Origin: Actinoplanes utahensis
GTDB taxonomy: Bacteria; Actinomycetota; Actinomycetes; Mycobacteriales; Micromonosporaceae
Assembly: GCF_016862455.1 (NCBI RefSeq)
Contig: NZ_BOMZ01000106.1
Location: forward strand, 50,488-114,487
DNA length: 64,000 nucleotides
Direction: 5' to 3'
Below the pieces are notes generated by a model. It did no database searches and had not been told where the DNA came from. It worked only from the letters and a program-made list of their open reading frames with translations. The translations under genes and the position numbers were made by a program. This document shows positions 7,586 to 15,896 of the stretch, one piece after another (the first letter of the stretch is position 1; each line of letters starts with the position of its first letter).

Positions 7586-9168
7586 CGGGCCAGCCCGTCG
7601 ACCAGATGACGGGCCGCGCCGGGAAACCCGGCGTCGGAACGTTCCCGCAGTTCAGCCCAATGGCCGAGGGCTGCCAGCGTGGCGTTGACCTGTTCGTCGG
7701 CGCCGCCCTGGCCGTCCCGGACCATCGCGGCGGCCAGGGCGCGTTGACATTCCTGGTTCAGGTAGACCCGCAGCCGTTCCGCGGGTGGAAGCCGGGCGTG
7801 CAGCTGCCGCGCCGTCTCCGGGCGGCCCCGGCGGGTGGCGCTGTCGGCCAGGTCGAGTGTGTCGCCCGGATGGTGCTCGACCAGGGCCTGCCACACCGCG
7901 TCCGGCAGTGGCTCGGCTCGCCGTAACCGGCGGGCGTGCTGGTGCAGGTAGTCGGCGGTCAGGAAGCCGGCTGTGACGCCCATCCCGGCACCTATCGGGG
8001 TGAGACAGGCGGAGGCGCCGCGCAGAGGGGCGGTGGCGTAGCCGAGAGCGCCGTCCAGCCAATCAGGTGCGGCTGCCGCCTGCTGCACCGGTGTCAGGTA
8101 GGCCGGTGCGGCGGCGGCCAGGAAGTCCAGGGTCAGCGGCGGGCGCGCGCCGACCCGCCGGGCATCCAGCGCGGCCGTGACGATCGCCCGGCCGGCACAC
8201 TGCCGTGGATCGGCGAGGTCCGGATGCGTCCACCGCCGGATCAGTTCGGGTCCGGCCGCGAGCACCTGGGTGACGCCGGCGTCGGTGCTGTTCAACGCGA
8301 TCCGCAGCCGCTGGTCGTCGGCGGCCAGTTCCTCGGCTCGGCGGCGTTCGACGGGGCTGAAGACGGCCGGCACGTCGATGACATGGGCCAGCCCCAGAAG
8401 TTCCCGCTGCTCGGCGTACGGGTCGGGCTGCCCCGGGATGCGCGGCGCGATCCGGCAGTCGTACTCATCCGGCCACAGTGTCCCGACCGCGATCGCCCCG
8501 GCCGCCAGGGCCGAGCGCATCCGCCCGGCCGGCACCGGGCATCGCTGGAGCTCGTCGAGCCACAGCACGGTCCGAGGCCCCGGCGTGCCGTCGCCGTCGC
8601 CGTGCGACAGCCACCAGTCCGGCAGGGTCTCCCGTACCGCCTCGAACAGCGCCCGCGTCTTCCCGGTCGACGAGCCCCCGCGCAACAGGACGAATCCGCC
8701 CGGCCTCAACATCTCCCGAAGACCGGGATCAAAGTCTCTCTCGATGTACGCCGGAAGCTCGTTCCCGCTCTCCGCAGTCTGGATCGACGGGTGTACACCG
8801 AACCGCCGGGCTACCGCCGTCCGTACCCGGACCGCTCCCGCCGGACGGTGCAGATGCGCCGCGGCGGCCCGGTCCTGCGCCGCGAGCCACGGCAGTTGCG
8901 CCACCTCGTCGAGCCCGCAGGCTGTCAGGAACGCCACGACCGTCGCCCGGACCGGCACGGTCCTACCGGTGAGCAGATCGCCGATGGTGCTCTTCGGCAA
9001 CGCCCGATGCGCCCTGTTCAGCGCTTTGTAGGAGAGGCCGCCGCGCAACGCGTTCAACGCCGTCACCAGCTGTTCGGGAGAGTGCACGTGGTCGGGGTCC
9101 GGAGCGGGCACCGGACCACGGTAGGGGTGCGCGCACTCCGCCCGGAATCCCCTGGCCACCGAATTCAC
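7474..9168 (-). CDS. XRE-type helix-turn-helix protein with P-loop NTPase domain
   Basis: The 564-residue protein has an N-terminal helix-turn-helix (residues 30-90, LSYKALNRAHRALPKSTIGD), then a P-loop NTPase with Walker A GGSSTGKT at 164-171 and Walker B VLWLDELQR at 201-209. The C-terminal half is alpha-helical with TPR-like character. The layout resembles STAND-type signalling ATPases of actinobacteria. The GTG at 9168 lacks a clear ribosome site and a start a few codons later is possible. It stands alone; ligand and targets are unknown. Confidence 0.75.
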   Translation of the reverse strand: MNSVARGFRAECAHPYRGPVPAPDPDHVHSPEQLVTALNALRGGLSYKALNRAHRALPKSTIGDLLTGRTVPVRATVVAFLTACGLDEVAQLPWLAAQDRAAAAHLHRPAGAVRVRTAVARRFGVHPSIQTAESGNELPAYIERDFDPGLREMLRPGGFVLLRGGSSTGKTRALFEAVRETLPDWWLSHGDGDGTPGPRTVLWLDELQRCPVPAGRMRSALAAGAIAVGTLWPDEYDCRIAPRIPGQPDPYAEQRELLGLAHVIDVPAVFSPVERRRAEELAADDQRLRIALNSTDAGVTQVLAAGPELIRRWTHPDLADPRQCAGRAIVTAALDARRVGARPPLTLDFLAAAAPAYLTPVQQAAAAPDWLDGALGYATAPLRGASACLTPIGAGMGVTAGFLTADYLHQHARRLRRAEPLPDAVWQALVEHHPGDTLDLADSATRRGRPETARQLHARLPPAERLRVYLNQECQRALAAAMVRDGQGGADEQVNATLAALGHWAELRERSDAGFPGAARHLVDGLARHRQLEALRAEMHAGTPSAAARLSALTRPGASPAPGR

Positions 9169-9253
9169 CCGGTCCGGGCCGGTCCGGACCGGTGGCCGGT
9201 CCGGGCGGCCGGCTGAAAATCTCGTGCCGACGACCTCCCGGAAGGACCCCGGA

Positions 9254-9394
9254 ATGCACGACTACCTCGAGATCTGCACCGACCTCGTCTCGCTGGCGGC
9301 CGGCCTGTTGTCCCTGGCGGTCATCCGCCGCCCGGACAAACGGTCCCGGCCACGACGGCCCGCCCGGCGGCCCCGGCGCAGGCCGAGGACCTGA
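9254..9394 (+). CDS. Small single-pass membrane protein (46 residues)
   Basis: The short frame has an ATG with GGAAGG about 9 nt upstream. The product has a hydrophobic segment (CTDLVSLAAGLLSLAVI) followed by a strongly basic Arg/Pro tail, typical of small inner-membrane proteins. No family is recognised. It diverges from the HTH-NTPase gene, which might be its partner, but nothing else supports that. Confidence 0.4.
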   Translation: MHDYLEICTDLVSLAAGLLSLAVIRRPDKRSRPRRPARRPRRRPRT

Positions 9395-9763
9395 GCCCGG
9401 ATCGGCCTTGGCCCGGCCGCCTGGCGGGAGTGAACGGCGCCGGGGCGGACGCCCTCCAGTGCCTGTGATCAACCCCGTTTGCGGCTGGTGACACTTTCCT
9501 TACCGGCACGTCGACGGCAACCCGTGCTTCACCGGCACCGGGCCGGGGCGCGCCTGCTCGAACGGATTCGCGAGCTGCCTGTCCGCGCGGCAGCCGTTCT
9601 TGCCCGGCTGGTCGTCCCTGCTGTCTCGACCGGTAGGAGACAGCAGGGACGACGGGCCGGAAGAAGCGGCTGTCCCTTCCGGCGATCACGGGGCGTACGG
9701 CGTACCGGTGGGAAGTGACCGCGAGTGGGGCCGGCGGGGAGTTCGGGGTTGTCGCGCTGGGGG
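9395..9763. other. Intergenic stretch with one long hairpin
   Basis: No convincing gene. Its main feature is the perfect 17-bp inverted repeat annotated separately. Confidence 0.5.
9611..9653. terminator. Perfect 17-bp stem-loop, probable bidirectional terminator
   Basis: GTCGTCCCTGCTGTCTC and its exact reverse complement are separated by a 9-nt loop (GACCGGTAG). No T-run follows on either side. It lies downstream of the cbt operon on the minus strand and of the small plus-strand gene, so termination is the simplest role. Confidence 0.6.
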
Positions 9764-10306
9764 TCAGGGGGTGGGGAAGTGGATGTGCCAGTGGGTGTGG
9801 TGGGTGAGGCGGATGGTGGCGAGGGGCGCTACTTCGAGGCGGCGGATGTGGGTGGTGGGGAGGTCGAGGGCGGCGGTGAGCAGGGTTCGGATGATGAGGG
9901 GGTGGGCGACGGCGGTGAGGGTGCGGCCGGTCTGCCGGTGGAGCCAGGCGCTGGTGCGGGTGTGGACGGTGTTCAGGGATTCGCCGCCGTGGGGGTGGGC
10001 GGCCGGGTCGGTGAGCCAGGTGTGCAGGTCGGTGGGGTTGATCTGGTCGAGGGTGTGGCCGGTCCAGGTGCCGTAGTCGGGGTCGGCGAGGGCGGGTTCC
10101 TCGGTGAGGGTGGTGGGGGTGAAGAGGGTGGTGGCGGTCTGGTGGGCGGCGCGGCTGGGGGCGATGACGCAGGGGCCGCGGAGGGGGGTGGAACGTGCGA
10201 CGAGGGCGGCCTGTCGGCCGCCCTCGTCGAGGTGGGGGTCGCCGCCGAACTCGGCCCGGCGCAGGGCGGGGGTGTGTGCGGTGGCGATGAGGTGGAGGCC
10301 GGTCAC
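9764..10306 (-). CDS. Histidine phosphatase superfamily protein in the cobalt/B12 operon
   Basis: The 180-residue protein keeps parts of the phosphoglycerate-mutase/CobC fold: the first catalytic His in ATAHTPALR, an acidic DPDYGTWTGHTL segment, HGGESLNTV and the second His in TAVAHPLIIR. The usual RHG motif is replaced by AHT, so the normal Arg is missing and activity may be altered. It starts at a GTG that overlaps the cbtA stop (GTGA). The context under a cobalamin riboswitch suggests a role in cobalamin metabolism, such as alpha-ribazole phosphate dephosphorylation; this is inference. Confidence 0.8.
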   Translation of the reverse strand: MTGLHLIATAHTPALRRAEFGGDPHLDEGGRQAALVARSTPLRGPCVIAPSRAAHQTATTLFTPTTLTEEPALADPDYGTWTGHTLDQINPTDLHTWLTDPAAHPHGGESLNTVHTRTSAWLHRQTGRTLTAVAHPLIIRTLLTAALDLPTTHIRRLEVAPLATIRLTHHTHWHIHFPTP

Positions 10307-11061
10307 GGGGTGGTGGCGGGCTCCGGTCGTCCGGTTCTGGTCAGGGTGTCGGCGAGCTGGTTGAGCAGGCCGGCGTAGGTGAGGCCGAGGGTGGTCCAGA
10401 GGACGACCTGGGTGCCGAGTGACGAGATCCGGAAGTTCCACAGCAGGGTGGCGGGGAAGTCGTCGGGGACTTCGTCGAAGGTGGGCAGGAGGGTGTAGGC
10501 GATGGCGACGACGGTGAGGAAGCCGGCGGTGCCGGCGGCGGCGCGGCGCCATTGGTGGGTTTGGGTGCGGGCGGCGAGGACGCCGGCCCAGACGGCGACG
10601 AGGCCGAGGACCAGGACTGCGAGGTAGGCGGCGGTGCGCTGGTCGATGGTGTCGGGGTTGCCGACGGCGGGCGGGTTGGGCGGGTATTTGAGGTAGGGCA
10701 CGACGACGATGCCGGTGAGGGCTGCGGCGGCGAGGCCGAGGGCTGCGGTGGTGTCGCTGCCGGTGCGCAGGCGGCGGCGCAGGACCGTGTAGGCGGTGGC
10801 GAGGATGCCGCCGAGGGCGGCGCCGTAGAGGCCGGTGGCGAGCAGGAGTCCGACGGTGGACTGGATGTCGCGTTCGACCAGGGGTTCCTCGCCGGGTTCG
10901 CCGGCGGGTGCGGCGGCTTGCTCGATGGCGATGGCCGCGTTGACGTGGGGTTCGCCGGCGATGTAGGCGAAGGCTCCGGCGAGCAGGCCGGCGATGAGGC
11001 CGGCGAGCAGGCCGCGGAGCAGGAGCTGGATGTAGCGGGGGGTGCCGTGGGTCAGTGGCAC
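10303..11061 (-). CDS. cbtA: CbtA, cobalt transporter subunit
   Basis: The 252-residue integral membrane protein has about six membrane segments. It begins with the typical LLLRGLLAGLIAGLLAGAFA and contains the charged EPLVERDIQSTVGLLLAT region and the YLKYPPNPPAVGNPDTI loop, all characteristic of CbtA. Together with CbtB it forms a predicted B12-regulated cobalt importer. The GTG start overlaps the end of cbtB by 10 bp, and its end overlaps the phosphatase gene by 4 bp, so the three genes are one operon. Confidence 0.92.
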   Translation of the reverse strand: MPLTHGTPRYIQLLLRGLLAGLIAGLLAGAFAYIAGEPHVNAAIAIEQAAAPAGEPGEEPLVERDIQSTVGLLLATGLYGAALGGILATAYTVLRRRLRTGSDTTAALGLAAAALTGIVVVPYLKYPPNPPAVGNPDTIDQRTAAYLAVLVLGLVAVWAGVLAARTQTHQWRRAAAGTAGFLTVVAIAYTLLPTFDEVPDDFPATLLWNFRISSLGTQVVLWTTLGLTYAGLLNQLADTLTRTGRPEPATTP

Positions 11062-11255
11062 GGGACACCGAGCAGGTGGCGGCCGTCGTGCATGAGTTCG
11101 TGCAGGTACATGCCGCTCTGGCTGATGGCGCCCTGGTCGAAGGCGACGAGGTAGGCGAGCAGCAGCATGATGCCGGTGAATCCGGCGGCCGTGGCGAGGA
11201 GTCGCGGGGAGACGGCGGGGAGGGCGAGCGGCTTGGTGGTGTGTGCCTTGGGCAT
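11052..11255 (-). CDS. cbtB: CbtB, small cobalt transporter subunit
   Basis: The 67-residue protein has one membrane helix (ATAAGFTGIMLLLAYLVAF) and a His-rich C-terminus HELMHDGRHLLGVPCH, the family signature thought to bind cobalt outside the membrane. The ATG is preceded by a strong GCAGGAGG 9-16 nt upstream, which lies just after the cobalamin riboswitch, so this is the first gene of the operon. Confidence 0.93.
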   Translation of the reverse strand: MPKAHTTKPLALPAVSPRLLATAAGFTGIMLLLAYLVAFDQGAISQSGMYLHELMHDGRHLLGVPCH

Positions 11256-11261
11256 GGGGAG

Positions 11262-11410
11262 TCGAACCTCCTGCGGGATGACGCGTCCCGATCGTTGGGG
11301 CCTGCGGTGTGTGAGTGTCCTGACTCACCACCCGTGGGGGGTGGTTTCACAGTGGCGCGACCGCACCGGACTTGCACCGGTTTCCCTCGCACACCGCAGA
11401 TTGTGGCTGT
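11262..11410 (-). promoter_or_regulatory. Cobalamin riboswitch
   Basis: Read on the minus strand the leader contains the conserved segments in order: GAGGGAAACCGGTGCAAGTC, CCGGTGCGGTCGCGCCACTG with the GCCACTG box, and then GAGTCAGGACAC near the 3' side. The last part runs close to the cbtB ribosome site, so control of translation or early termination by adenosylcobalamin is expected. The outer helix limits are approximate. Confidence 0.93.
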
Positions 11411-11496
11411 GTTCAACCTATCGGCCGTGGTGGGCGGGGCACAACCGGGCACCGGGTACCATCCACGCCGGTCTTTGTGGTGCGGGGGGTGGGTTC

Positions 11497-12687
11497 GTGC
11501 GGTGGGGTGCGGCGGTGGTGGCCGGGGTGCTGGCCGGTGTGGTGGTGCCGGTGCCGGTGCGGGAGGCGGTGGCGGCGCCGCAGTGTGCGGGTCCGCAGCA
11601 GGTGGTGGCGGTGCAACCCGCGGAGTTGCGGGTGTACGGGCCGGCGCGGCTGGCGGGGTTGGCGACCGGCGCCGGGGTGCGGGTGGCGGTGATCGACTCG
11701 GGGGTGGACGGGCGTCATCCGCAGTTGAAAGGGCGGGTGGAGCGGGGCCGGGATCCGTTGCACCGGACGGCGAGTGGGCGTTCGGACTGTGTGGGGCACG
11801 GGACGGCGGTGGCGGGGATCATCGCGGGGATGCCGATGGCGGGTACCGAGGTGCAGGGTCTGGCGCCGGGGGCGACGATCCTTCCGGTGCGGGTGAGTGA
11901 GAACTCGGACATGGATGAGGTGTCGGAGCAGGATTCGCGGACGAGTGTGCGGGCGTTCGCGGAGGGGGTGCGGTGGGCGGTGCGCGACGGCGACGCCGAC
12001 GTGATCAACATCTCGCTGGTGATGGTGGGTGAGGATCCGCAGGTGAAGGCGGCCATCTCGGAGGCGGTGGAGGCCGGGGTGATCGTGGTTGCGGCGGCGG
12101 GTAACGACGGGCCGAAGGCGGGGGTGACGTATCCGGCGGATCTTCCCGGGGTGATCGGGGTGGCCGCGGTGGGTGCGGACGGCAAGCTGGCGAACTTCTC
12201 GCAGCCGGGCCGGCATGTGGACATCTCGGCGTACGGGGCGGGGGTGACGGTGCTGGCGCCGGGTGCGGGGCACACGGTGGTGCAGGGGACGAGTTTCGCG
12301 ACGCCGTTCGTGGCGGCGACGGCGGCGTTGTTGCGGCAGCGGTTTCCGACCGAGAGTGCGGCGCAGATCGGTGAGCGGATGATGCGGACGGCGGATCCGG
12401 CGCCGGGTGGGGCGAGGAGTGCCGGGTACGGGCGTGGGCTGTTGAATCCGTATCGGGCGCTGACGGAGGATTCGGGTCCGGTGGTGGCCGGGCTGGTGAC
12501 GGGGTCGCCGGCGGTGGTGGCGGCGGAGCCGGCGGGGCCGCAGTGGGAGCGGGCCGGCTGGTTCGCTGCCGGTGGTGGTGTGGTGGCGGTGCTGGCCGGG
12601 GTGGTGGCGGTGGTGTTGGGGCGGGGCCGTCGGCGGGGGTGGCGCCCGGCGGGTGACTCCGCCGGTCATGATCGAATGCCGGGATGA
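11497..12687 (+). CDS. Mycosin-like S8 (subtilisin) serine protease
   Basis: The 396-residue protein has an N-terminal signal segment, the catalytic triad Asp in VAVIDSGVDGRHP, His in CVGHGTAVAGIIAG and Ser in GTSFATPFVAATAALL, the oxyanion Asn in AAAGNDG, and a C-terminal membrane helix near residues 358-380 followed by an Arg-rich tail. This is the layout of MycP mycosins of type VII secretion systems, placing the protease outside the membrane. No other ESX genes are visible here. The GTG start has a G-rich site just upstream. Its stop overlaps the SUFU-like gene (ATGA). Confidence 0.88.
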   Translation: MRWGAAVVAGVLAGVVVPVPVREAVAAPQCAGPQQVVAVQPAELRVYGPARLAGLATGAGVRVAVIDSGVDGRHPQLKGRVERGRDPLHRTASGRSDCVGHGTAVAGIIAGMPMAGTEVQGLAPGATILPVRVSENSDMDEVSEQDSRTSVRAFAEGVRWAVRDGDADVINISLVMVGEDPQVKAAISEAVEAGVIVVAAAGNDGPKAGVTYPADLPGVIGVAAVGADGKLANFSQPGRHVDISAYGAGVTVLAPGAGHTVVQGTSFATPFVAATAALLRQRFPTESAAQIGERMMRTADPAPGGARSAGYGRGLLNPYRALTEDSGPVVAGLVTGSPAVVAAEPAGPQWERAGWFAAGGGVVAVLAGVVAVVLGRGRRRGWRPAGDSAGHDRMPG

Positions 12688-13172
12688 TGTGGGACGCTGT
12701 CACCGAGGCGTTGGGCCGGCTCTACCCGCAGTCGCAGCCCTGGCATGTGTCGTTTCCGCCGGGCGGCGCGGATCTGCGGGCGGGGTCGGTGTATCCGGCT
12801 GACGGGCATTGGCATTACGTGTCGTACGGGCTGGGCTCGCGGTGGGGTGTGGAGTTGACGTTCCGGTTGCGGCGTGGCTCGGAGGTGCAGCCGCCGCAGT
12901 GGCCGTTCGTGTTGCTGAACCGGGTGGCCGGTTATGCCAACGGTCTGCCGGAGCGGTTGGAGGAGGGCCAGTGGATGGATGTGCGCGGCCCGATCACGGG
13001 GTTTCCGCACACCGACGGCGCCGACACCGGTCTGACGGTGCTGATCCTGGCCGTGGATCCGCAGTTGGGTGAGCGGTTTCTGCAGTTGGTGGGGGTGACG
13101 GCGGCGGAGGCGAACGGGGACGCCGACATCGACGACGATCCGTTGCTGGTCACTGATCCGTCGCGGGTGTGA
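12684..13172 (+). CDS. Suppressor-of-fused (SUFU) domain protein
   Basis: The 162-residue protein shows the SUFU-like pattern: LYPQSQPWHVSFPP, SVYPADGHWHYVSYGL, WGVELTFRLRR, WPFVLLNRVAGYAN, and an acidic end. Bacterial SUFU proteins are often immunity proteins of polymorphic toxin systems (family knowledge). It is translationally coupled to the mycosin-like protease, an unusual partner. No toxin gene is visible within the window next to it. A function as protease-associated or immunity protein is only inferred. Confidence 0.8.
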   Translation: MMWDAVTEALGRLYPQSQPWHVSFPPGGADLRAGSVYPADGHWHYVSYGLGSRWGVELTFRLRRGSEVQPPQWPFVLLNRVAGYANGLPERLEEGQWMDVRGPITGFPHTDGADTGLTVLILAVDPQLGERFLQLVGVTAAEANGDADIDDDPLLVTDPSRV

Positions 13173-13382
13173 CGGTGCCGGTTCGCCGGTGTTCGTAGGG
13201 TGGACGGATGTCTACTGAGATCAGTGAGCTGCGGGGCCGGGCGGTGCCGGCGGTGACCGGCCGGGATCCGGGTCGGCGGCCGTCCTGACCGGGGGATCGA
13301 AGACCTTTGCTGGGGTACGGGCCGCGCGGTGCCGCCTCTTTCGCGGCGGCGGTCATGGGTGGCCCGTACCACCAAGAATGGG

Positions 13383-13814
13383 TCAGAAGGCGGTGATGGT
13401 GGCTTGGGCGGCGGCGACGGCCGTCAGGCCGAGCCGGGCGCGGCGGGTGAGCGGGGACCGGATCGCGGTGAGCGCGACGGCGGTGTAGAAGAGGGTCACC
13501 AGCGGGGGTGAGGGGCCGATGCCGGCGGCGGTGAGCAGGGTGATCAGCGCGATCGGCAGCAGGTAGGCGGGCAGCGCCGGGCGGGACGTGCGGGCGACGG
13601 CGACGGCGAGGTACAGCGGTGCGTGGGCCAGGCCGAGGGCGGCGGTGTGCAGGCCGGTGAGCGCGTCGATCGGCAGTGGGGTGGGCGCGGTGGTGACGTC
13701 GGTGGTCAGGGTGGTGTCGAAGCGCCATCGGATGTACAGCCAGCCGAGGTAGACGGCGATGCTGGGGTAGGCGAGGACGGCGAGGATGGCGGTGGTGGCG
13801 GACGCGTCGCTAGC
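13383..13814 (-). pseudogene. Membrane-protein frame without a start codon, in frame after the WYL gene
   Basis: The 143 sense codons give a clean membrane protein with about four hydrophobic segments (ATTAILAVLAYPSIAVYLGW, PLYLAVAVARTS, PAYLLPIALITLLTAAG, PPLVTLFYTAVALTA). The frame starts directly after the TGA of the WYL regulator and is in the same frame, yet it has no ATG, GTG or TTG until a GTG at 13499, near its end. Either it is the truncated rest of a gene, or the TGA is read through, or there is a sequence error. The next 210 bp up to the SUFU-like gene hold nothing I can name. Confidence 0.5.
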
Positions 13815-14735
13815 TCACCGGTAGCGGTCCGCCAGTGCCGCCGCCTTGTCCCGTAGCCGGTGGCGCAGCGTCTGCGGGGCGAGGGCCTCGGCGGCGAGGC
13901 CGAGTCGCCACAGCGCCCATTCGGCGTGCCACAGGTCCTGGAACGTCACCTCCACTTCGTCGTCGTCCTCGCGGCGGACGGCGACGGCCATGTCGAGGAG
14001 GTCGTCGCGGCGGGCCGGATCGATACGGACCAGCACGGTGAGGTGGCCGTCGGCCAGGAACCGGGCGCTGCGTTCGCGCCAGGCGCGGTCCAGGTCGACG
14101 TGGTCCGGGCGTTGCGCCGGCTGCGGCAGTTCCTGGGCGGCCAGGACGCGGGACAGCCGGTAGGTGCGGTCGGCGCCGTCGCGCAGCGCCAGCAGGTAGC
14201 CGCGGCCGCGGACGGTGACCAGGCCGACCGGGTCGACCGTGCGCCATCGGGCCGGCTGGCCGGTGGCGGCGTAGTGCAGCCGCAGCCGCCGGCCGGCCAG
14301 CACCGCCCGCCGGACCGGGGCCATCACCGGGGTGGGCACGTCGTCGTCGGTGGTGCGCCGCGACAGCAGGTCGGTCTGCGGGTCGACGAGGACCCGGCGG
14401 GCGGTCGCCCGGTGGCTCTCCGGCAGCGCGTCGGCGACCTTGCGGCGGGCCGACGCCAGCGCCGCCCCCAGGCCCAGCCCGGCGCCGGTGGCCAGCAGGG
14501 CCAGGGCCTCGTTGTGGGTGAGGCCGGTCAGTTCGGTGCGGAAGCCGGGCAGCAACCCGAACCCGCCGTGCCGGCCGCGTTCGGCGTACACCGGGACGCC
14601 GGCCGCGGACAGGGCCTCGATGTCGCGCAGCACGGTGCGCGTCGACACCTCCAGTTCGGCGGCGAGCGCGTCGGCGGTCATCCGGCCGCGCTGGCGCAGC
14701 AGCAACACCAGGGACACCAGCCGGTCGGCGCGCAT
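13815..14735 (-). CDS. WYL-domain transcriptional regulator (YafY/DeoR-like HTH)
   Basis: The 306-residue protein has an N-terminal HTH_11 domain (residues 1-60, MTADALAAELEVSTRTVLRD, RGRHGGFGLLPGF), a WYL domain near residues 135-210 (RRLRLHYAATG ... VDPVGLVTVRGRGYLLALR) and a WCX-type C-terminal extension. WYL regulators bind small ligands or nucleic acids. It is divergent from the RidA gene with 87 bp between, a common arrangement suggesting local control. An odd membrane frame follows its stop codon in the same frame. Confidence 0.9.
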   Translation of the reverse strand: MRADRLVSLVLLLRQRGRMTADALAAELEVSTRTVLRDIEALSAAGVPVYAERGRHGGFGLLPGFRTELTGLTHNEALALLATGAGLGLGAALASARRKVADALPESHRATARRVLVDPQTDLLSRRTTDDDVPTPVMAPVRRAVLAGRRLRLHYAATGQPARWRTVDPVGLVTVRGRGYLLALRDGADRTYRLSRVLAAQELPQPAQRPDHVDLDRAWRERSARFLADGHLTVLVRIDPARRDDLLDMAVAVRREDDDEVEVTFQDLWHAEWALWRLGLAAEALAPQTLRHRLRDKAAALADRYR

Positions 14736-14822
14736 GCCGCGAACTCTAACCGGAAAACATGACAGCAGATGTCGTGATCAGCGGCCAGGCTGACCGGCAT
14801 CACCACTCGGAATGGAGCGCAC

Positions 14823-15227
14823 GTGGCAACGATGCAACGCACGGCCGTCAACCCGTGGCCGTGGTCGGCCGCCCTCGGTTTCCACCAGGGCGAGCTCGTC
14901 ACCGGGCAGACCCGCACCCTGTACTGCTCGGGGCAGACCGCGATGACCGGCGACGGGAAGCCCGAGCATGAGGGGGACATCGCCGCCCAGCTGGCGCTGG
15001 CGCTGGACAACGTCGAAGCGGTCCTCGCCGAGGCCGAGATGAGCCTGGCCGACGTGGTCCGGCTGACCGTGTACACCACCGACGTCGACGCCCTGTTCCC
15101 GCACTACGGGATCCTCGCCGGCCGGCTCGCGGCCGCCGGGGTCGCGCCGGCCACCACGATGCTCGGTGTGACCCGGCTGGCCATCGCGGGTCAACTGGTC
15201 GAACTGGAGGCCACCGCCGTGGCATAA
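14823..15227 (+). CDS. RidA-family protein
   Basis: The 134-residue protein matches the YjgF/YER057c/UK114 fold (NPWPWSAALGFHQGELV, LYCSGQTAMTGDGKP, NVEAVLAEAEMSLADVVRLT, TDVDALFPHY). The canonical catalytic Arg of RidA (PATRSCV-like) is replaced by PATTMLGV, so it belongs to a subfamily without imine deaminase activity of the classical kind. The GTG at 14823 has ATGGAG upstream; ATG at 14832 is an alternative start. Confidence 0.88.
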   Translation: MATMQRTAVNPWPWSAALGFHQGELVTGQTRTLYCSGQTAMTGDGKPEHEGDIAAQLALALDNVEAVLAEAEMSLADVVRLTVYTTDVDALFPHYGILAGRLAAAGVAPATTMLGVTRLAIAGQLVELEATAVA

Positions 15228-15250
15228 AACCTTGCGGGGTACGCCGAACG

Positions 15251-15285
15251 CCCGGCCCGAATCCGTCTCTTCGGTTCGGGCCGGG
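15251..15285 (+). terminator. Stem-loop terminator after the RidA gene
   Basis: CCCGGCCCGAA pairs with TTCGGGCCGGG (11 bp) around a 13-nt loop, 24 bp downstream of the stop. Confidence 0.75.
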
Positions 15286-15427
15286 CCCGGAAACAACATT
15301 CGTCGGCTGCTGTCCGGCCCTATTTCCGGGCGTGCGGTAATCCGGGAGTGTGGTGGCCCTTCAAATCGGTGGGAAAATGCGTGGATAGTCGATTCGTCGC
15401 TAACCGGCGAATCGATCAGGGGAGACC

Positions 15428-15832
15428 ATGCGCAATCTGAAACGGGCCGTCGTCACCGTGCTCACCGTCGTGTCCCTCACCACCTCCGGGACGCCCGCCT
15501 ACGCCGCCGACACGACGACCACCCGCACCTGCGGTGGATGGACCTGCAGCGTCTACTACTCCCGGGCGGCCACCGCCGACATCGACAACTATCTGCAAGG
15601 GCACGACGTCCAGCAGGTCGAAGTGATGAAGAAGACGTTCTGCAAACGGTTCGGCCGGGTCGGATCGATGTCGTGCAAGGCGCTGAAATTCGGCGACTGG
15701 AATGTTCGACGCATCATTCACCACGCCGCCACCACCAACGGCTGCGTCCGATTCCGGACACCGCGGGGCGCCGCCTATCTGCCCGGCCCCGTCTATTCCG
15801 ACCACAGCCGGATCTGCCGCTCCATGGGCTGA
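15428..15832 (+). CDS. Small secreted cysteine-containing protein
   Basis: The 134-residue product has a Sec signal peptide (RAVVTVLTVVSLTTSG) with likely cleavage after AYA at residue 27. The mature part has six cysteines, among them RTCGGWTCSVYYSRA near its start, and is basic with several His and Tyr. The spacing suggests disulfide bonds in an exported protein. The WTCSVYYSR motif recurs in secreted actinobacterial proteins of unknown role, as far as I can recall. A perfect stem-loop follows 30 bp after the stop. Confidence 0.75.
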   Translation: MRNLKRAVVTVLTVVSLTTSGTPAYAADTTTTRTCGGWTCSVYYSRAATADIDNYLQGHDVQQVEVMKKTFCKRFGRVGSMSCKALKFGDWNVRRIIHHAATTNGCVRFRTPRGAAYLPGPVYSDHSRICRSMG

Positions 15833-15864
15833 CCCCGGCCGTCGTGGCAGTGGCCGCCCGCCGC

Positions 15865-15896
15865 GGCCCGGTTCGGTCCCGCCGCCGAACCGGGCC
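15865..15896 (+). terminator. Stem-loop terminator after the secreted-protein gene
   Basis: GGCCCGGTTCGG pairs perfectly with CCGAACCGGGCC around an 8-nt loop. The stretch from here to 16129 shows no gene. Confidence 0.8.
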
